Shown one piece after another: positions 35,669 to 43,598 of a stretch of 64,000 bases of DNA. Under the pieces are notes generated by a model, which was not told the origin of the DNA, ran no database searches, and was given only the letters and a program-made list of their open reading frames with translations. The stretch comes from [Bacteroides] pectinophilus (GTDB taxonomy: Bacteria > Bacillota > Clostridia > Lachnospirales > Lachnospiraceae): the NCBI GenBank assembly GCA_025146925.1, contig CP102260.1:759001-823000 (forward strand), given 5' to 3'. The number at the start of each line of letters is the position of its first letter. The first letter of the stretch is position 1. Position numbers and translations under genes: made by a program.

Positions 35669-36772
35669 ATGGAAGAAAAAATCAATAATATTAAGGTTCA
35701 ATTAATTATAAGTTACATAGAAAAAATAGATAATGTAGTAGAAAACTATGATGTTATAGATAATACGACTGATGAAATATTTGATTTAATAATTGAAATA
35801 TCGAATGTTATGCAGAATGAACTACCAGAAATACGAGATTCAATATTACTAAGAGATGGAACAGAGATAAGAGATGCAAATACGGTTAGAGCAATGTTAG
35901 TAATGTATTTAGCCAATAATGGAATCCAATATACAGGAAAGAAAAAAGAGGAAAATGCTGAAATAAAAAGATTTTGGTCATCGTTCATTTTGTGGTTTGA
36001 AACAGAATTGGTTAGTATGGAATTGCTAAAATCGCAGTACCTACGCTGGGATAATTGGGATGGTGGGATGTGGTTTTTGGAAATAGATTATGACTACGAA
36101 TTTCGGATCCATAGAGGTGTGAATTATCCAGATTCATTAAAAGAAAACACTGGTAACATGGAAGATATTAAAACTTTCATTGAATTGGCATATAAGTACT
36201 GGATTATCAATGATGGAAAATCACATTATGCATTTACCATAGAAGTAAATGAAAGATTAAAAATATTTAAACTCCCTTACCGATTGCAAAATGGTATTTT
36301 ATTAAAACAAGGATATAAGACTACGTATGGAATTGATAAGATTATTAATTATAGGATGTTTGAAAGAAAAATCAGATTCTCCGAGGATATGATAAATAGC
36401 CATGATATGATGGAAAAGAAAAGTGCATTGGATTTTATAATAGATGCCTTGCAGTACATGATTTCTACGCAGAAAGGAAATCGAGATAAGCAATATGGTG
36501 CCTTGGCAAAGTCTGTAAAAGATGATGGTAATAGTAAAGTATATGCAGTGGTTAAGCGCGAAATTGATGATTTGATGAAGATTTCTAATGAATATTTTGA
36601 TATTAGACACAATGATTATTTAAACGTAGCCAAGCAGCAGAGAGAAGCATTAAATGATTCACAGTTCATTGAATATTTGTATAATCGGGCATATGCATTA
36701 CTATATTTGTTAAGGCTGAAAGACAATAATAAAGAAAAACAATTAGAAGAGAAAGGTAATTATGATGAATAA
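35669..36772 (+). CDS. Unknown protein, partner of AbiH
   Basis: 367 residues, mostly helical and charged, no signal peptide or membrane helix. I do not recognise the family. Visible pieces are SSFILWFETELVSMELLKSQ near residue 108 and a C-terminal helical block FDIRHNDYLNVAKQQREALN then FIEYLYNRAYALLYLLRLK that recalls C-terminal domains of other abortive-infection proteins and has an R-x-H-N feature seen in HEPN-like folds. It overlaps the AbiH start by 11 bases, so the two are translated together and probably act together. Confidence 0.6.
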   Translation: MEEKINNIKVQLIISYIEKIDNVVENYDVIDNTTDEIFDLIIEISNVMQNELPEIRDSILLRDGTEIRDANTVRAMLVMYLANNGIQYTGKKKEENAEIKRFWSSFILWFETELVSMELLKSQYLRWDNWDGGMWFLEIDYDYEFRIHRGVNYPDSLKENTGNMEDIKTFIELAYKYWIINDGKSHYAFTIEVNERLKIFKLPYRLQNGILLKQGYKTTYGIDKIINYRMFERKIRFSEDMINSHDMMEKKSALDFIIDALQYMISTQKGNRDKQYGALAKSVKDDGNSKVYAVVKREIDDLMKISNEYFDIRHNDYLNVAKQQREALNDSQFIEYLYNRAYALLYLLRLKDNNKEKQLEEKGNYDE

Positions 36773-37928
36773 TAATGTGTTGATTATAGGAAATGGATTC
36801 GATTTGTATCATAAACTACCAACAAGATATACAGACTTTCTTTTTTTGGTAAGAAATTGGGAAAAGTTTTACTCTTTGTACAATGAACAACTTATAAAAA
36901 GTCATAATATGAGAAGTGAAACAGAGCATGAACAATTTAGTGTATCTGTAAACGAATATGGAAAACTGACAGAGGAAGCGTTAGAGGATTTTGCTAATCA
37001 TGCAATATGTTTGGATAATGAAAGTATATCAATTTTAGGGGACATTATTTCACGAAATGTATGGATAAAATATTTTATAGAAACTGGATATTCCTCTGAG
37101 GGATGGATTGATTTTGAGGCGGAGATAGAAAAATTACTTGTTTTGGTAGAGGAGTTCTGTACATGTGAGATTTATAAGTGCGAAGGAAAAGTAATGTCAC
37201 AGGTGATTAATCCAACAATGTATAAGGCGATAAAGTGTGTGATGACACATTCAAAGGCGATGCCTTTAAATGTGGGATTATATTCAAAAAGTGATATAGA
37301 GAAAATTGTGTATGGAGATGTGAAAATCCAATTACTTGCTGAATTAAAAATTGAGTTGAATGACTTGATAAGAGCATTAACAATTTATATGAGAGAATTG
37401 GTTGGTAATATAAAGGTGTCTTGTTTTTCACAACAAATTAAAGAATTGAAAAATATAAATTTGCTTAACTTTAATTACACATATACATATAAAAGTGTTT
37501 ATGGCAGCGCAAATTCAAATCATCAAGTGCACGGTTCGTTAGCAAACGATGATATTGTATTAGGCGTAAGCGATAATGCATTCAATAATTTAGATTATGT
37601 TTATTTTCAGAAGTATTTCCAACGAATCCAAAAGAAAACAGGGGCATATTATAAAACATGGATTCCAAAAGAATTTACCACTTTGGAAGATACTCCGATT
37701 AAAGTATATATTATGGGTCATTCTTTGGGAATGACAGACAAAGAAATATTGAAGGATTTCTTTTTTGAAAAATATGTTTCAGAAATTACTATTTTCTATC
37801 ATAGCCAGTATGCGTATGAACAGTTGGTTATTTCATTGATAGAAATGTTTGGTAAAGACTTTGTAATTGAACAGACTGGTAGTGAGAGAGTTAAATTCGT
37901 AAAACTTAAATCTGCGGAGGCGGAATAA
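36762..37928 (+). CDS. abiH: AbiH-like abortive infection protein
   Basis: 388 residues. It opens NNVLIIGNGFDLYHKLPTRY then TDFLFLV, the hallmark of the AbiH family, and later has LLNFNYTYTYKSVYGSANSN followed by HQVHGSL, and VYIMGHSLGMTD, the two other conserved AbiH blocks. Known biology: AbiH from lactococci blocks phage by abortive infection; the mechanism is not settled. ATG 36762 or 36765 may be used. It follows and overlaps the unknown partner gene. Confidence 0.85.
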   Translation: MMNNNVLIIGNGFDLYHKLPTRYTDFLFLVRNWEKFYSLYNEQLIKSHNMRSETEHEQFSVSVNEYGKLTEEALEDFANHAICLDNESISILGDIISRNVWIKYFIETGYSSEGWIDFEAEIEKLLVLVEEFCTCEIYKCEGKVMSQVINPTMYKAIKCVMTHSKAMPLNVGLYSKSDIEKIVYGDVKIQLLAELKIELNDLIRALTIYMRELVGNIKVSCFSQQIKELKNINLLNFNYTYTYKSVYGSANSNHQVHGSLANDDIVLGVSDNAFNNLDYVYFQKYFQRIQKKTGAYYKTWIPKEFTTLEDTPIKVYIMGHSLGMTDKEILKDFFFEKYVSEITIFYHSQYAYEQLVISLIEMFGKDFVIEQTGSERVKFVKLKSAEAE

Positions 37929-38145
37929 GGGAAAAATCCTTAGTAGTAACCCATTCCCTATTACTACCAATTTTACTACTAATAGGTAGTAACAACTTGC
38001 TAAATTCTGCTCTGATTTGCCACAATCTGTAATTTCAGAGCATATCACAATAACCCCGGAAACCCTTGCAAAACGGGGCATTCCGGGACAAAACAAGGAG
38101 AAATAAAACAATGATAAAAGTACTATTCATCTGCCACGGCAATAT
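37925..38145 (+). repeat. Conserved element right end and attachment core, copy 1
   Basis: After the AbiH stop there is a stretch of GTAGTAAC../TTACTACC inverted segments, a GCAAAACGGGGCATTCCGGG segment, AAGGAGAAATAAAAC, and the core ATGATAAAAGTACTATTCAT then CTGCCACGGCAATAT (38111-38145). The whole stretch is mirrored at 48815-49021 with one mismatch in the 35-bp core. The core reads as the first codons of a tyrosine phosphatase gene, complete with its ribosome site. Confidence 0.8.
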
Positions 38146-38225
38146 TTGTGTATTCGCATGAAATGCTTGTAAAATCAGGGCTTTCAGAAAACGATAGGGA
38201 GAATTTACCCCTGTTTTGCCCCTGA
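38111..38225 (+). pseudogene. Low-molecular-weight tyrosine phosphatase remnant (att target)
   Basis: MIKVLFICHGNIC is the start of low-molecular-weight protein tyrosine phosphatases, including the first cysteine of their CxxxxCR-type loop region. The frame then breaks, and in another frame YSHEMLVKSGLSENDRENL follows, resembling the family's first helix with the intervening catalytic residues lost. The gene was probably the integration target of elements A and B and has decayed. Confidence 0.6.
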
Positions 38226-38326
38226 AATAGTAATGGAATTATAGGGCTGCCCGATAAAAAATGTAATATTTATAATTGACATGATACAATTCGTATATAT
38301 ATAAGAAATATAATGGAGAAATAAAA

Positions 38327-38959
38327 ATGAATGATACAATATTAATGTTGATTCTTCTAGGAGTATTAGTGATACCTATCCTGTATTTAATATGGGAAAT
38401 TAATTTTTGTTTAAATACAGTTATTTATACAAGACAGAAAAAGAAAATGTTTAAATCGTTAGAAAATATTTTACTAAGTTATTATAATAAAAATGATACC
38501 ACGGCATGTTTTAAAGAAATAAACTTGATATTTAAGCATATTATTGATAGAAATGAAGAATTAAAAAGAAATTATGCAAGCGTGGATTTCCTTTTGGAAA
38601 AATACTTAATTGAATTAAATGCTCAAAATAAAAAAGTTGTAAATGTTAATATCCAGGATATAAATAATCTGAAGGCATATATTTTGCAACTGATAGATGA
38701 ATTTAAGAAAAAAAATCCAATGGAACAAGTAAAGGGAGCAAATTTTGTTTTGTTTAATGATATTATTCAATATTTTCACCATAACGAAAGTGACAAGTTT
38801 GATGAAGCTATCAATCAATTAGCAATTGAAATGAAAAATTTGCAGGATACTTTGTTTGAAAAAGAAAAAAATAGTAAAAGACAAGATGTGCTAACAATAG
38901 TCGGGCTTGTTCTTTCTGTTTTATTTGGAATAATGACATTTATACAGTTTTTTATTTGA
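38327..38959 (+). CDS. Two-helix membrane protein of unknown function
   Basis: 210 residues. A helix at residues about 4-24 and another at the C-terminus (VLTIVGLVLSVLFGIMTFIQ) flank a long charged helical region. First gene of element B after its left attachment copy. The shape (coiled-coil body between two membrane anchors) is common among small membrane effectors in defence islands, but no family is recognised. Confidence 0.55.
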   Translation: MNDTILMLILLGVLVIPILYLIWEINFCLNTVIYTRQKKKMFKSLENILLSYYNKNDTTACFKEINLIFKHIIDRNEELKRNYASVDFLLEKYLIELNAQNKKVVNVNIQDINNLKAYILQLIDEFKKKNPMEQVKGANFVLFNDIIQYFHHNESDKFDEAINQLAIEMKNLQDTLFEKEKNSKRQDVLTIVGLVLSVLFGIMTFIQFFI

Positions 38960-38969
38960 ACTCATATTT

Positions 38970-39000
38970 ACCAACTATCGTAGTTTGATGGTTGGTATTT
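38970..39000 (+). terminator. Terminator after the two-helix protein
   Basis: ACCAACTATC (38970-38979) pairs with GATGGTTGGT (38987-38996), then ATTTTTT. Confidence 0.75.
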
Positions 39001-39131
39001 TTTATACAAAGAGTTTGGTTGAAGTGAATTGTAATCCTAACGGTACAACATTATTGGGATAAAAATCACCTTTTTAATATTATTTGCGTGGGTCAATATT
39101 ATTCAATACAGTTGAATGAATCAAAAAAATA

Positions 39132-39160
39132 TTGAAAAAATCAATATAATCGAGTATACT
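39132..39160 (+). promoter_or_regulatory. Promoter of the HTH-methyltransferase-endonuclease operon
   Basis: TTGAAA (39132-39137) and TATACT (39155-39160) with a 17-bp spacer. The rest of 39001-39241 is AT-rich leader without a gene; GTTACAGAGTTATAG..GAGCTGTAAC near 39176-39209 could pair. Confidence 0.6.
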
Positions 39161-39241
39161 CATTTAAGTAAATGGGTTACAGAGTTATAGGAGAACTATG
39201 GAGCTGTAACGAGTTTATTATTAGGATAGGAAGGATCAACT

Positions 39242-39463
39242 ATGACTGTAAGCTATAATAAATTATGGAAAAGACTTATAGATTTAAATATGAGCAAAAC
39301 TCAGCTTAGAGAAAAAGCCGGTATAACAACAAATGCAATAGCAAAGATGGGAAAAAATGAGAATGTTTCGACAGAAATTATATGTAAAATATGCAAAGTA
39401 TTGGAATGTCAGGTAGAAGATGTAATCGAATTAGTTGATGAAGAAGAAAAAGAGGTATGTTAG
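39242..39463 (+). CDS. Small Cro/CI-type HTH regulator
   Basis: 73 residues, almost only the helix-turn-helix: MSKTQLREKAGITTNAIAKM with the recognition helix, then a helical tail VEDVIELVDEEE. Such small regulators commonly stand at the head of restriction-modification and mobile-element operons and could time endonuclease expression after methyltransferase, like controller proteins. That role is inferred from position only. Confidence 0.75.
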   Translation: MTVSYNKLWKRLIDLNMSKTQLREKAGITTNAIAKMGKNENVSTEIICKICKVLECQVEDVIELVDEEEKEVC

Positions 39464-39530
39464 TATAGAAGAGTCAGTTTTATGGGACATATACTATGAT
39501 ATTATTAGAAAAAAGTAAAGAGGTAATTGA

Positions 39531-40565
39531 ATGTATACAAGTATAGAGCTTTTTGCTGGAGCCGGCGGATTGGCATTAGGAGTCGAAAAGGCGGGATTTA
39601 ATACATTAGGTTTAATAGAATTTGATAAGGACGCAGCGGATACATTAAAGAAAAATAGACCAAACTGGAATGTTATAAATGACGATATTGCAAATATATC
39701 GTGTCTGGATTTGGAAAAGTATTTCTCTATTAAAAAGGGTGAGCTAGATCTCCTTTCAGGTGGTGCACCTTGTCAGGCATTTTCATATGCTGGAAAAAGG
39801 CTTGGGCTTGAAGATGCAAGAGGAACATTATTTTATCACTATGCATTGTTCCTTGAAAAATTGCAGCCTAAAATGTTCCTGTTTGAGAATGTTCGAGGAT
39901 TGCTTACACATGATCATGGAAAGACTTATTCAACAATGCTTGATATTTTTACAAGATCTGGTTATACCATTGACAAACAAGTATTAAATGCATGGAATTA
40001 TGGCGTACCGCAGAAAAGGGAACGACTTATTACTATAGGAATTCGCAATGATTTGGTAGGAAAGACTGAATACAGATTTCCGAAAGCACATAGTTATAAA
40101 CCGGTTCTTAGAGATGTCCTTTTGGATTGTCCGGATGGTCCAGGGGTTCCGTATGGAGAAAAAAAGAGAAAGATTTTTGAATTAGTTCCAGCTGGTGGAT
40201 ATTGGAGAGATATAGATCCAGCAATTGCCAAGGAATATATGAAGAGTTGTTGGGATATGGAAGGCGGAAGAACCGGAATTCTGAGAAGAATGAGCCTGGA
40301 TGAGCCGTCTTTAACTGTATTAACATCTCCATCCCAAAAGCAAACAGAAAGATGTCATCCATTGGAAGCAAGACCTTTCACGGTTAGAGAAAATGCAAGA
40401 TGTCAGACATTTCCAGATGATTGGGAGTTTTGCGGAAATGTTTCGGCTCAATATAAACAGGTAGGAAATGCTGTCCCGGTTAATTTAGCATATGATATTG
40501 CAAAAGAAATCGCAAATTCGCTAAATATGCTTGCGGAAAATCAGAAAGTAAAGGAGGCAATGTAA
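39531..40565 (+). CDS. DNA (cytosine-5) methyltransferase
   Basis: 344 residues with the C5 methyltransferase motifs in order: I ELFAGAGGLALGVEKAG, IV GGAPCQAFSYAGKR with the catalytic cysteine, VI FENVRGLL, VIII QKRERLITIGIR, IX near LRRMSLDEPSLTV, and X YKQVGNAVPVNLA. It protects host DNA against the endonuclease encoded next, whose start overlaps its stop by one base. The endonuclease family points to recognition of GGNCC. Confidence 0.93.
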   Translation: MYTSIELFAGAGGLALGVEKAGFNTLGLIEFDKDAADTLKKNRPNWNVINDDIANISCLDLEKYFSIKKGELDLLSGGAPCQAFSYAGKRLGLEDARGTLFYHYALFLEKLQPKMFLFENVRGLLTHDHGKTYSTMLDIFTRSGYTIDKQVLNAWNYGVPQKRERLITIGIRNDLVGKTEYRFPKAHSYKPVLRDVLLDCPDGPGVPYGEKKRKIFELVPAGGYWRDIDPAIAKEYMKSCWDMEGGRTGILRRMSLDEPSLTVLTSPSQKQTERCHPLEARPFTVRENARCQTFPDDWEFCGNVSAQYKQVGNAVPVNLAYDIAKEIANSLNMLAENQKVKEAM

Positions 40566-41455
40566 TGGATTGGAAACTGAAATTTATAAGTCAGGAAAAC
40601 TTTGTTAAACATGTGGAAGCGACAATTGACAAGTATGGGGAAAAACTGGAATCTTTTGATATTAAGCGGTTTAACAAGAATATTATTGATCCGATTAAGT
40701 TGATATTTGATAAAACAGTATATCAGTCAACTTGGGAAGAAATGGTGGGAAACGAGATATTCCGACAAAGGGACAAATCAAATAATAACGATATCGGATA
40801 TTTCCATCAGACAATATTTCAGTACATGAAAAATTGTCATGTGCCTGAAAATGGTAAAGAAGGCGGATGGGATGTTATCTATGAAAACGCAGATGGAATT
40901 CAATTGCCAGAGGGTGATGTAGTACATAAGATTTATGTTGAGATGAAGAATAAACATAATACGATGAATTCTGCATCTACCGGAAAGACATATATGAAAA
41001 TGCAGAACCAATTATTGAATGATGATGATTGCGCATGCTTTCTGGTAGAGGCGATTGCGCAAAAATCACAAAATATTACTTGGAATCCAACGGTTGATGG
41101 TAAGAAGATTTCTCATAAACGTATCAGAAGAGTAAGCATAGATCAATTCTATGCACTTGTAACAGGAGAAGAAGATGCATTTTATCAGATGTGTATGGTA
41201 CTTCCAGAAGTTATCGAATCTGTAGTTGTAAAGGGTGGAGAGGTTAAAGTTCCACATGATACAGTTGCAGAGGAACTAAAGAAAATAGCGGAAATTTCAG
41301 GAGAAAAATCAGAGAATCTTGCAATGGCAATTGCTGTTTATATGCTGGGGTTCAGTTCATATATTGGATTTTCCAAATTAGTGGATGAAAAGGAAGATAT
41401 TGATGAAAATTTTCTAAATAGAATTTATGCATATGCGAGAGGCATAGGATTTTAG
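40565..41455 (+). CDS. Type II restriction endonuclease, Eco47II/Sau96I-like
   Basis: 296 residues. The stretch DIGYFHQTIFQYMKNCHVPE, GGWDVIYENADG, YVEMKNKHNTMNSAST and CACFLVEAIAQKSQNI, with IRRVSIDQFYALVTG, is what I recall of Eco47II/Sau96I-type enzymes, which cut at GGNCC. The E-x-K of a PD-(D/E)xK core is in VEMKNK, with the preceding acid in GWDV. Coupled to the methyltransferase by a one-base overlap. Confidence 0.85.
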   Translation: MDWKLKFISQENFVKHVEATIDKYGEKLESFDIKRFNKNIIDPIKLIFDKTVYQSTWEEMVGNEIFRQRDKSNNNDIGYFHQTIFQYMKNCHVPENGKEGGWDVIYENADGIQLPEGDVVHKIYVEMKNKHNTMNSASTGKTYMKMQNQLLNDDDCACFLVEAIAQKSQNITWNPTVDGKKISHKRIRRVSIDQFYALVTGEEDAFYQMCMVLPEVIESVVVKGGEVKVPHDTVAEELKKIAEISGEKSENLAMAIAVYMLGFSSYIGFSKLVDEKEDIDENFLNRIYAYARGIGF

Positions 41456-41522
41456 TTTTTGAATTCAAAAGTATATAGAGAACAGATATAATATGATTAA
41501 AATAGAAAAGGAAGGAAAATAT

Positions 41523-42205
41523 ATGGGAAAAAAATATTTGTTTCATACAAATATGCGGATGATTTTGTTGAAAATTTGGAGGATGAGGTTAATTCAACAG
41601 TACGAGACTATGTTGATTTGTTTGAACAAAAATTGGATGAAGAGGACGATATTTATAAGGGTGAAAGTGATGGAGAAGATTTAAGTAAATTGTCCGAGGA
41701 CATTATTTGGGAAAAATTGAAAGATAGAATCTATGACAGTTCAGTAACAATAGTGTTTATTTCCCCAGGAATGAGAGAAATTGGGATAGAAGATAAGGAA
41801 CAATGGATTCCTTGGGAAATTTCTTATTCTTTAAAAGAAACATCAAGAAGAAATAAAAATGGAGAATCTGTTACAAGTCATAGTAATGCTATGATTGCAG
41901 TTGTTCTTCCTGATGCAAACGGTTCGTATACATATTATTTAGAAAAAAAGAATTGTTGTGATGGTGGATGTACAATGCATCATACAAATATATTATTTAC
42001 AATAATAAAGGAAAACAAGTTTAATAGAATTCAAAATGCTAATAAACGAACTTGTGATAGCAATGATACTATTTGGTCTGGAACTTGTAGCTACATAGAA
42101 GCCGTTAAATGGAATACTTTTATTAATAATTACAAAGACTATGTGGATAAAGCAGTTGAAAGACAAAATAATATAGACGAATATAATATAAGAAAAGAAG
42201 TTTGA
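41523..42205 (+). pseudogene. TIR-domain gene 1, frameshifted in an A7 run
   Basis: A good AAGGAA site and ATG 41523 open a frame that soon goes wrong, while the next frame reads GKKIFVSYKYADDFVENLED, a classic TIR first strand, and continues to 42205 (ITIVFISPGM-like strand, then QWIPWEISYSLKE with the likely catalytic glutamate, VVLPDANG, HTNILFTI). One more A in the A7 run at 41528-41534 would join start and body. The domain looks like the MTH538/DUF1863 TIR group. It may be a dead gene, a phase-variable one, or use ribosomal slippage. First gene of a TIR / membrane / TIR set. Confidence 0.75.
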
Positions 42206-42227
42206 TTTTAAGAATGAGGTGAAATAT

Positions 42228-42647
42228 ATGGATAATTTCTGTGAAGATAAACATAAGTATATGGATTTGGTTCAGGGTGTTATTAATCGAATGGCGTCAA
42301 ATTCGTTTGCATTAAAAGGATGGGCAGTAACTCTTGTAGCTGGTATTTTTGCGTTAGCTAGTAAAGATGCGGATAAATGTTATTTTATTATAGCGTATAT
42401 TCCGATAATTGTTTTTTGGGGACTAGATACTTACTATTTATGGCAGGAAAGACTTTATCGAGCTTTATATAATAAGGTCAGAAAGATGGAAGACGAAAAA
42501 ATTGATTTCGATATGAATACGAATAAGGATGAGTTTAAAACAGGTAAGAATACTTATTTGGATACATTGTTTTCTGTTACGGAGTTGTTTTTTTATTTAC
42601 CGCTTGCAATAGTTTCAGCAGCGGTGATTTGGATTGCCTTTATATAA
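42228..42647 (+). CDS. Three-helix membrane protein between two TIR genes
   Basis: 139 residues from ATG 42228, six bases after GAGGTGA. Three hydrophobic helices: GWAVTLVAGIFALAS, FIIAYIPIIVFWGLD and the C-terminal LPLAIVSAAVIWIAFI, with a charged cytosolic loop between helices 2 and 3. The N-terminal segment reads VQGVINRMASNSFALKGWAV. It is placed 22 bases after TIR gene 1 and 33 before TIR gene 2. A membrane effector opened or driven by TIR signalling would fit, but no function is known to me. Confidence 0.65.
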   Translation: MDNFCEDKHKYMDLVQGVINRMASNSFALKGWAVTLVAGIFALASKDADKCYFIIAYIPIIVFWGLDTYYLWQERLYRALYNKVRKMEDEKIDFDMNTNKDEFKTGKNTYLDTLFSVTELFFYLPLAIVSAAVIWIAFI

Positions 42648-42680
42648 GAAAACAAAATTACTGATGAGAAGGAAAATGTA

Positions 42681-43553
42681 ATGGAAATATTAGGAAGAGT
42701 AAATGTGTATTTAGATTTATTGCGTAATGAGAATGCGCGATTGAGTAATGAAATTTTTAATTTAGTTCGCCTAAATGAAAGGATATTGAGAGATGTTGAA
42801 CCTTTATTTTTGCGCGATAATGATTTGCAAAATAAGGATGTTTTATTTCAAAGTGCGTTGGCGACTGTTGTTGAAGCTGGTATCAATTTAGAGGAAGCAA
42901 GGAATATACCTACTTATAGAAAACTTCTTGAGGAATTGGATAATATTGCAAAGAGTAAAGTAAAAACGCCCAACAAATTCAATTCGCTAATAAAAGCGCT
43001 TAGTGGATTTAATGACAATGTAATAGAAGAATTGACAAAGCAAAGAAACTATATTTTTAAGGATTATAGTGACAATTCATTTTTGGATTCAGGAGAAACA
43101 GGGTTTGATTGGAATGCATATGGCGATTATCTAAAGGCGAATTATAAAAAAGAAAAACAAGTATTTTTATCATACGCATATGAAGATAAATTGTATACAA
43201 TTGCTTTATTTTTCTATTTTCAAAAGAAAAATATTTTTTTGTTTGTTGATTGGATGAATAATGGAAAAGAAGAAAAAGGAATCAAGCTAAAATATAAATT
43301 GCATAGTGCATTAGCTCAATCAGATCATTTACTCTTTTTAAGAACTCCTAATAGTGAATTAAGGATAGGAGGAAATTATTATATAAGACCATGGTGCTCT
43401 TGGGAACTAGGTAATTTTTATGATAGATTGGGATCTAGAGAAAAATATTACATAGATTTATATGAGCATGAAAAAAATGATAATATGCAATTAGATGGAA
43501 TAAAACTATTAACAGGTGTAAGAAATGAAGAATTGGAAGGTGTCTTGGTATAG
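42681..43553 (+). CDS. TIR-domain protein 2
   Basis: 290 residues. Residues 1-150 are helical, with a probable coiled-coil start (LLRNENARLSNEIFNLVRLN). The TIR domain covers about 158-290: KQVFLSYAYEDKLYTIALFF, NIFLFVDWMNNG, SDHLLFLRTPNSE and RPWCSWELGNFYDR, whose WEL glutamate matches the usual TIR NADase or scaffold position. It ends just before an IS256 insertion and appears intact. Likely roles are NAD+ cleavage or signal-nucleotide production upon phage infection; this is inference from the family. Confidence 0.78.
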   Translation: MEILGRVNVYLDLLRNENARLSNEIFNLVRLNERILRDVEPLFLRDNDLQNKDVLFQSALATVVEAGINLEEARNIPTYRKLLEELDNIAKSKVKTPNKFNSLIKALSGFNDNVIEELTKQRNYIFKDYSDNSFLDSGETGFDWNAYGDYLKANYKKEKQVFLSYAYEDKLYTIALFFYFQKKNIFLFVDWMNNGKEEKGIKLKYKLHSALAQSDHLLFLRTPNSELRIGGNYYIRPWCSWELGNFYDRLGSREKYYIDLYEHEKNDNMQLDGIKLLTGVRNEELEGVLV

Positions 43554-43598
43554 CAGATAATAAAATACATATTCTAGAGTATAGTAGAGGGCATTGAA

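Noticed and set aside
41493-41684. Separate small gene before TIR gene 1
   Set aside because: The frame is a shadow produced by the A7 frameshift; its own peptide has no recognisable features while the neighbouring frame reads as TIR.
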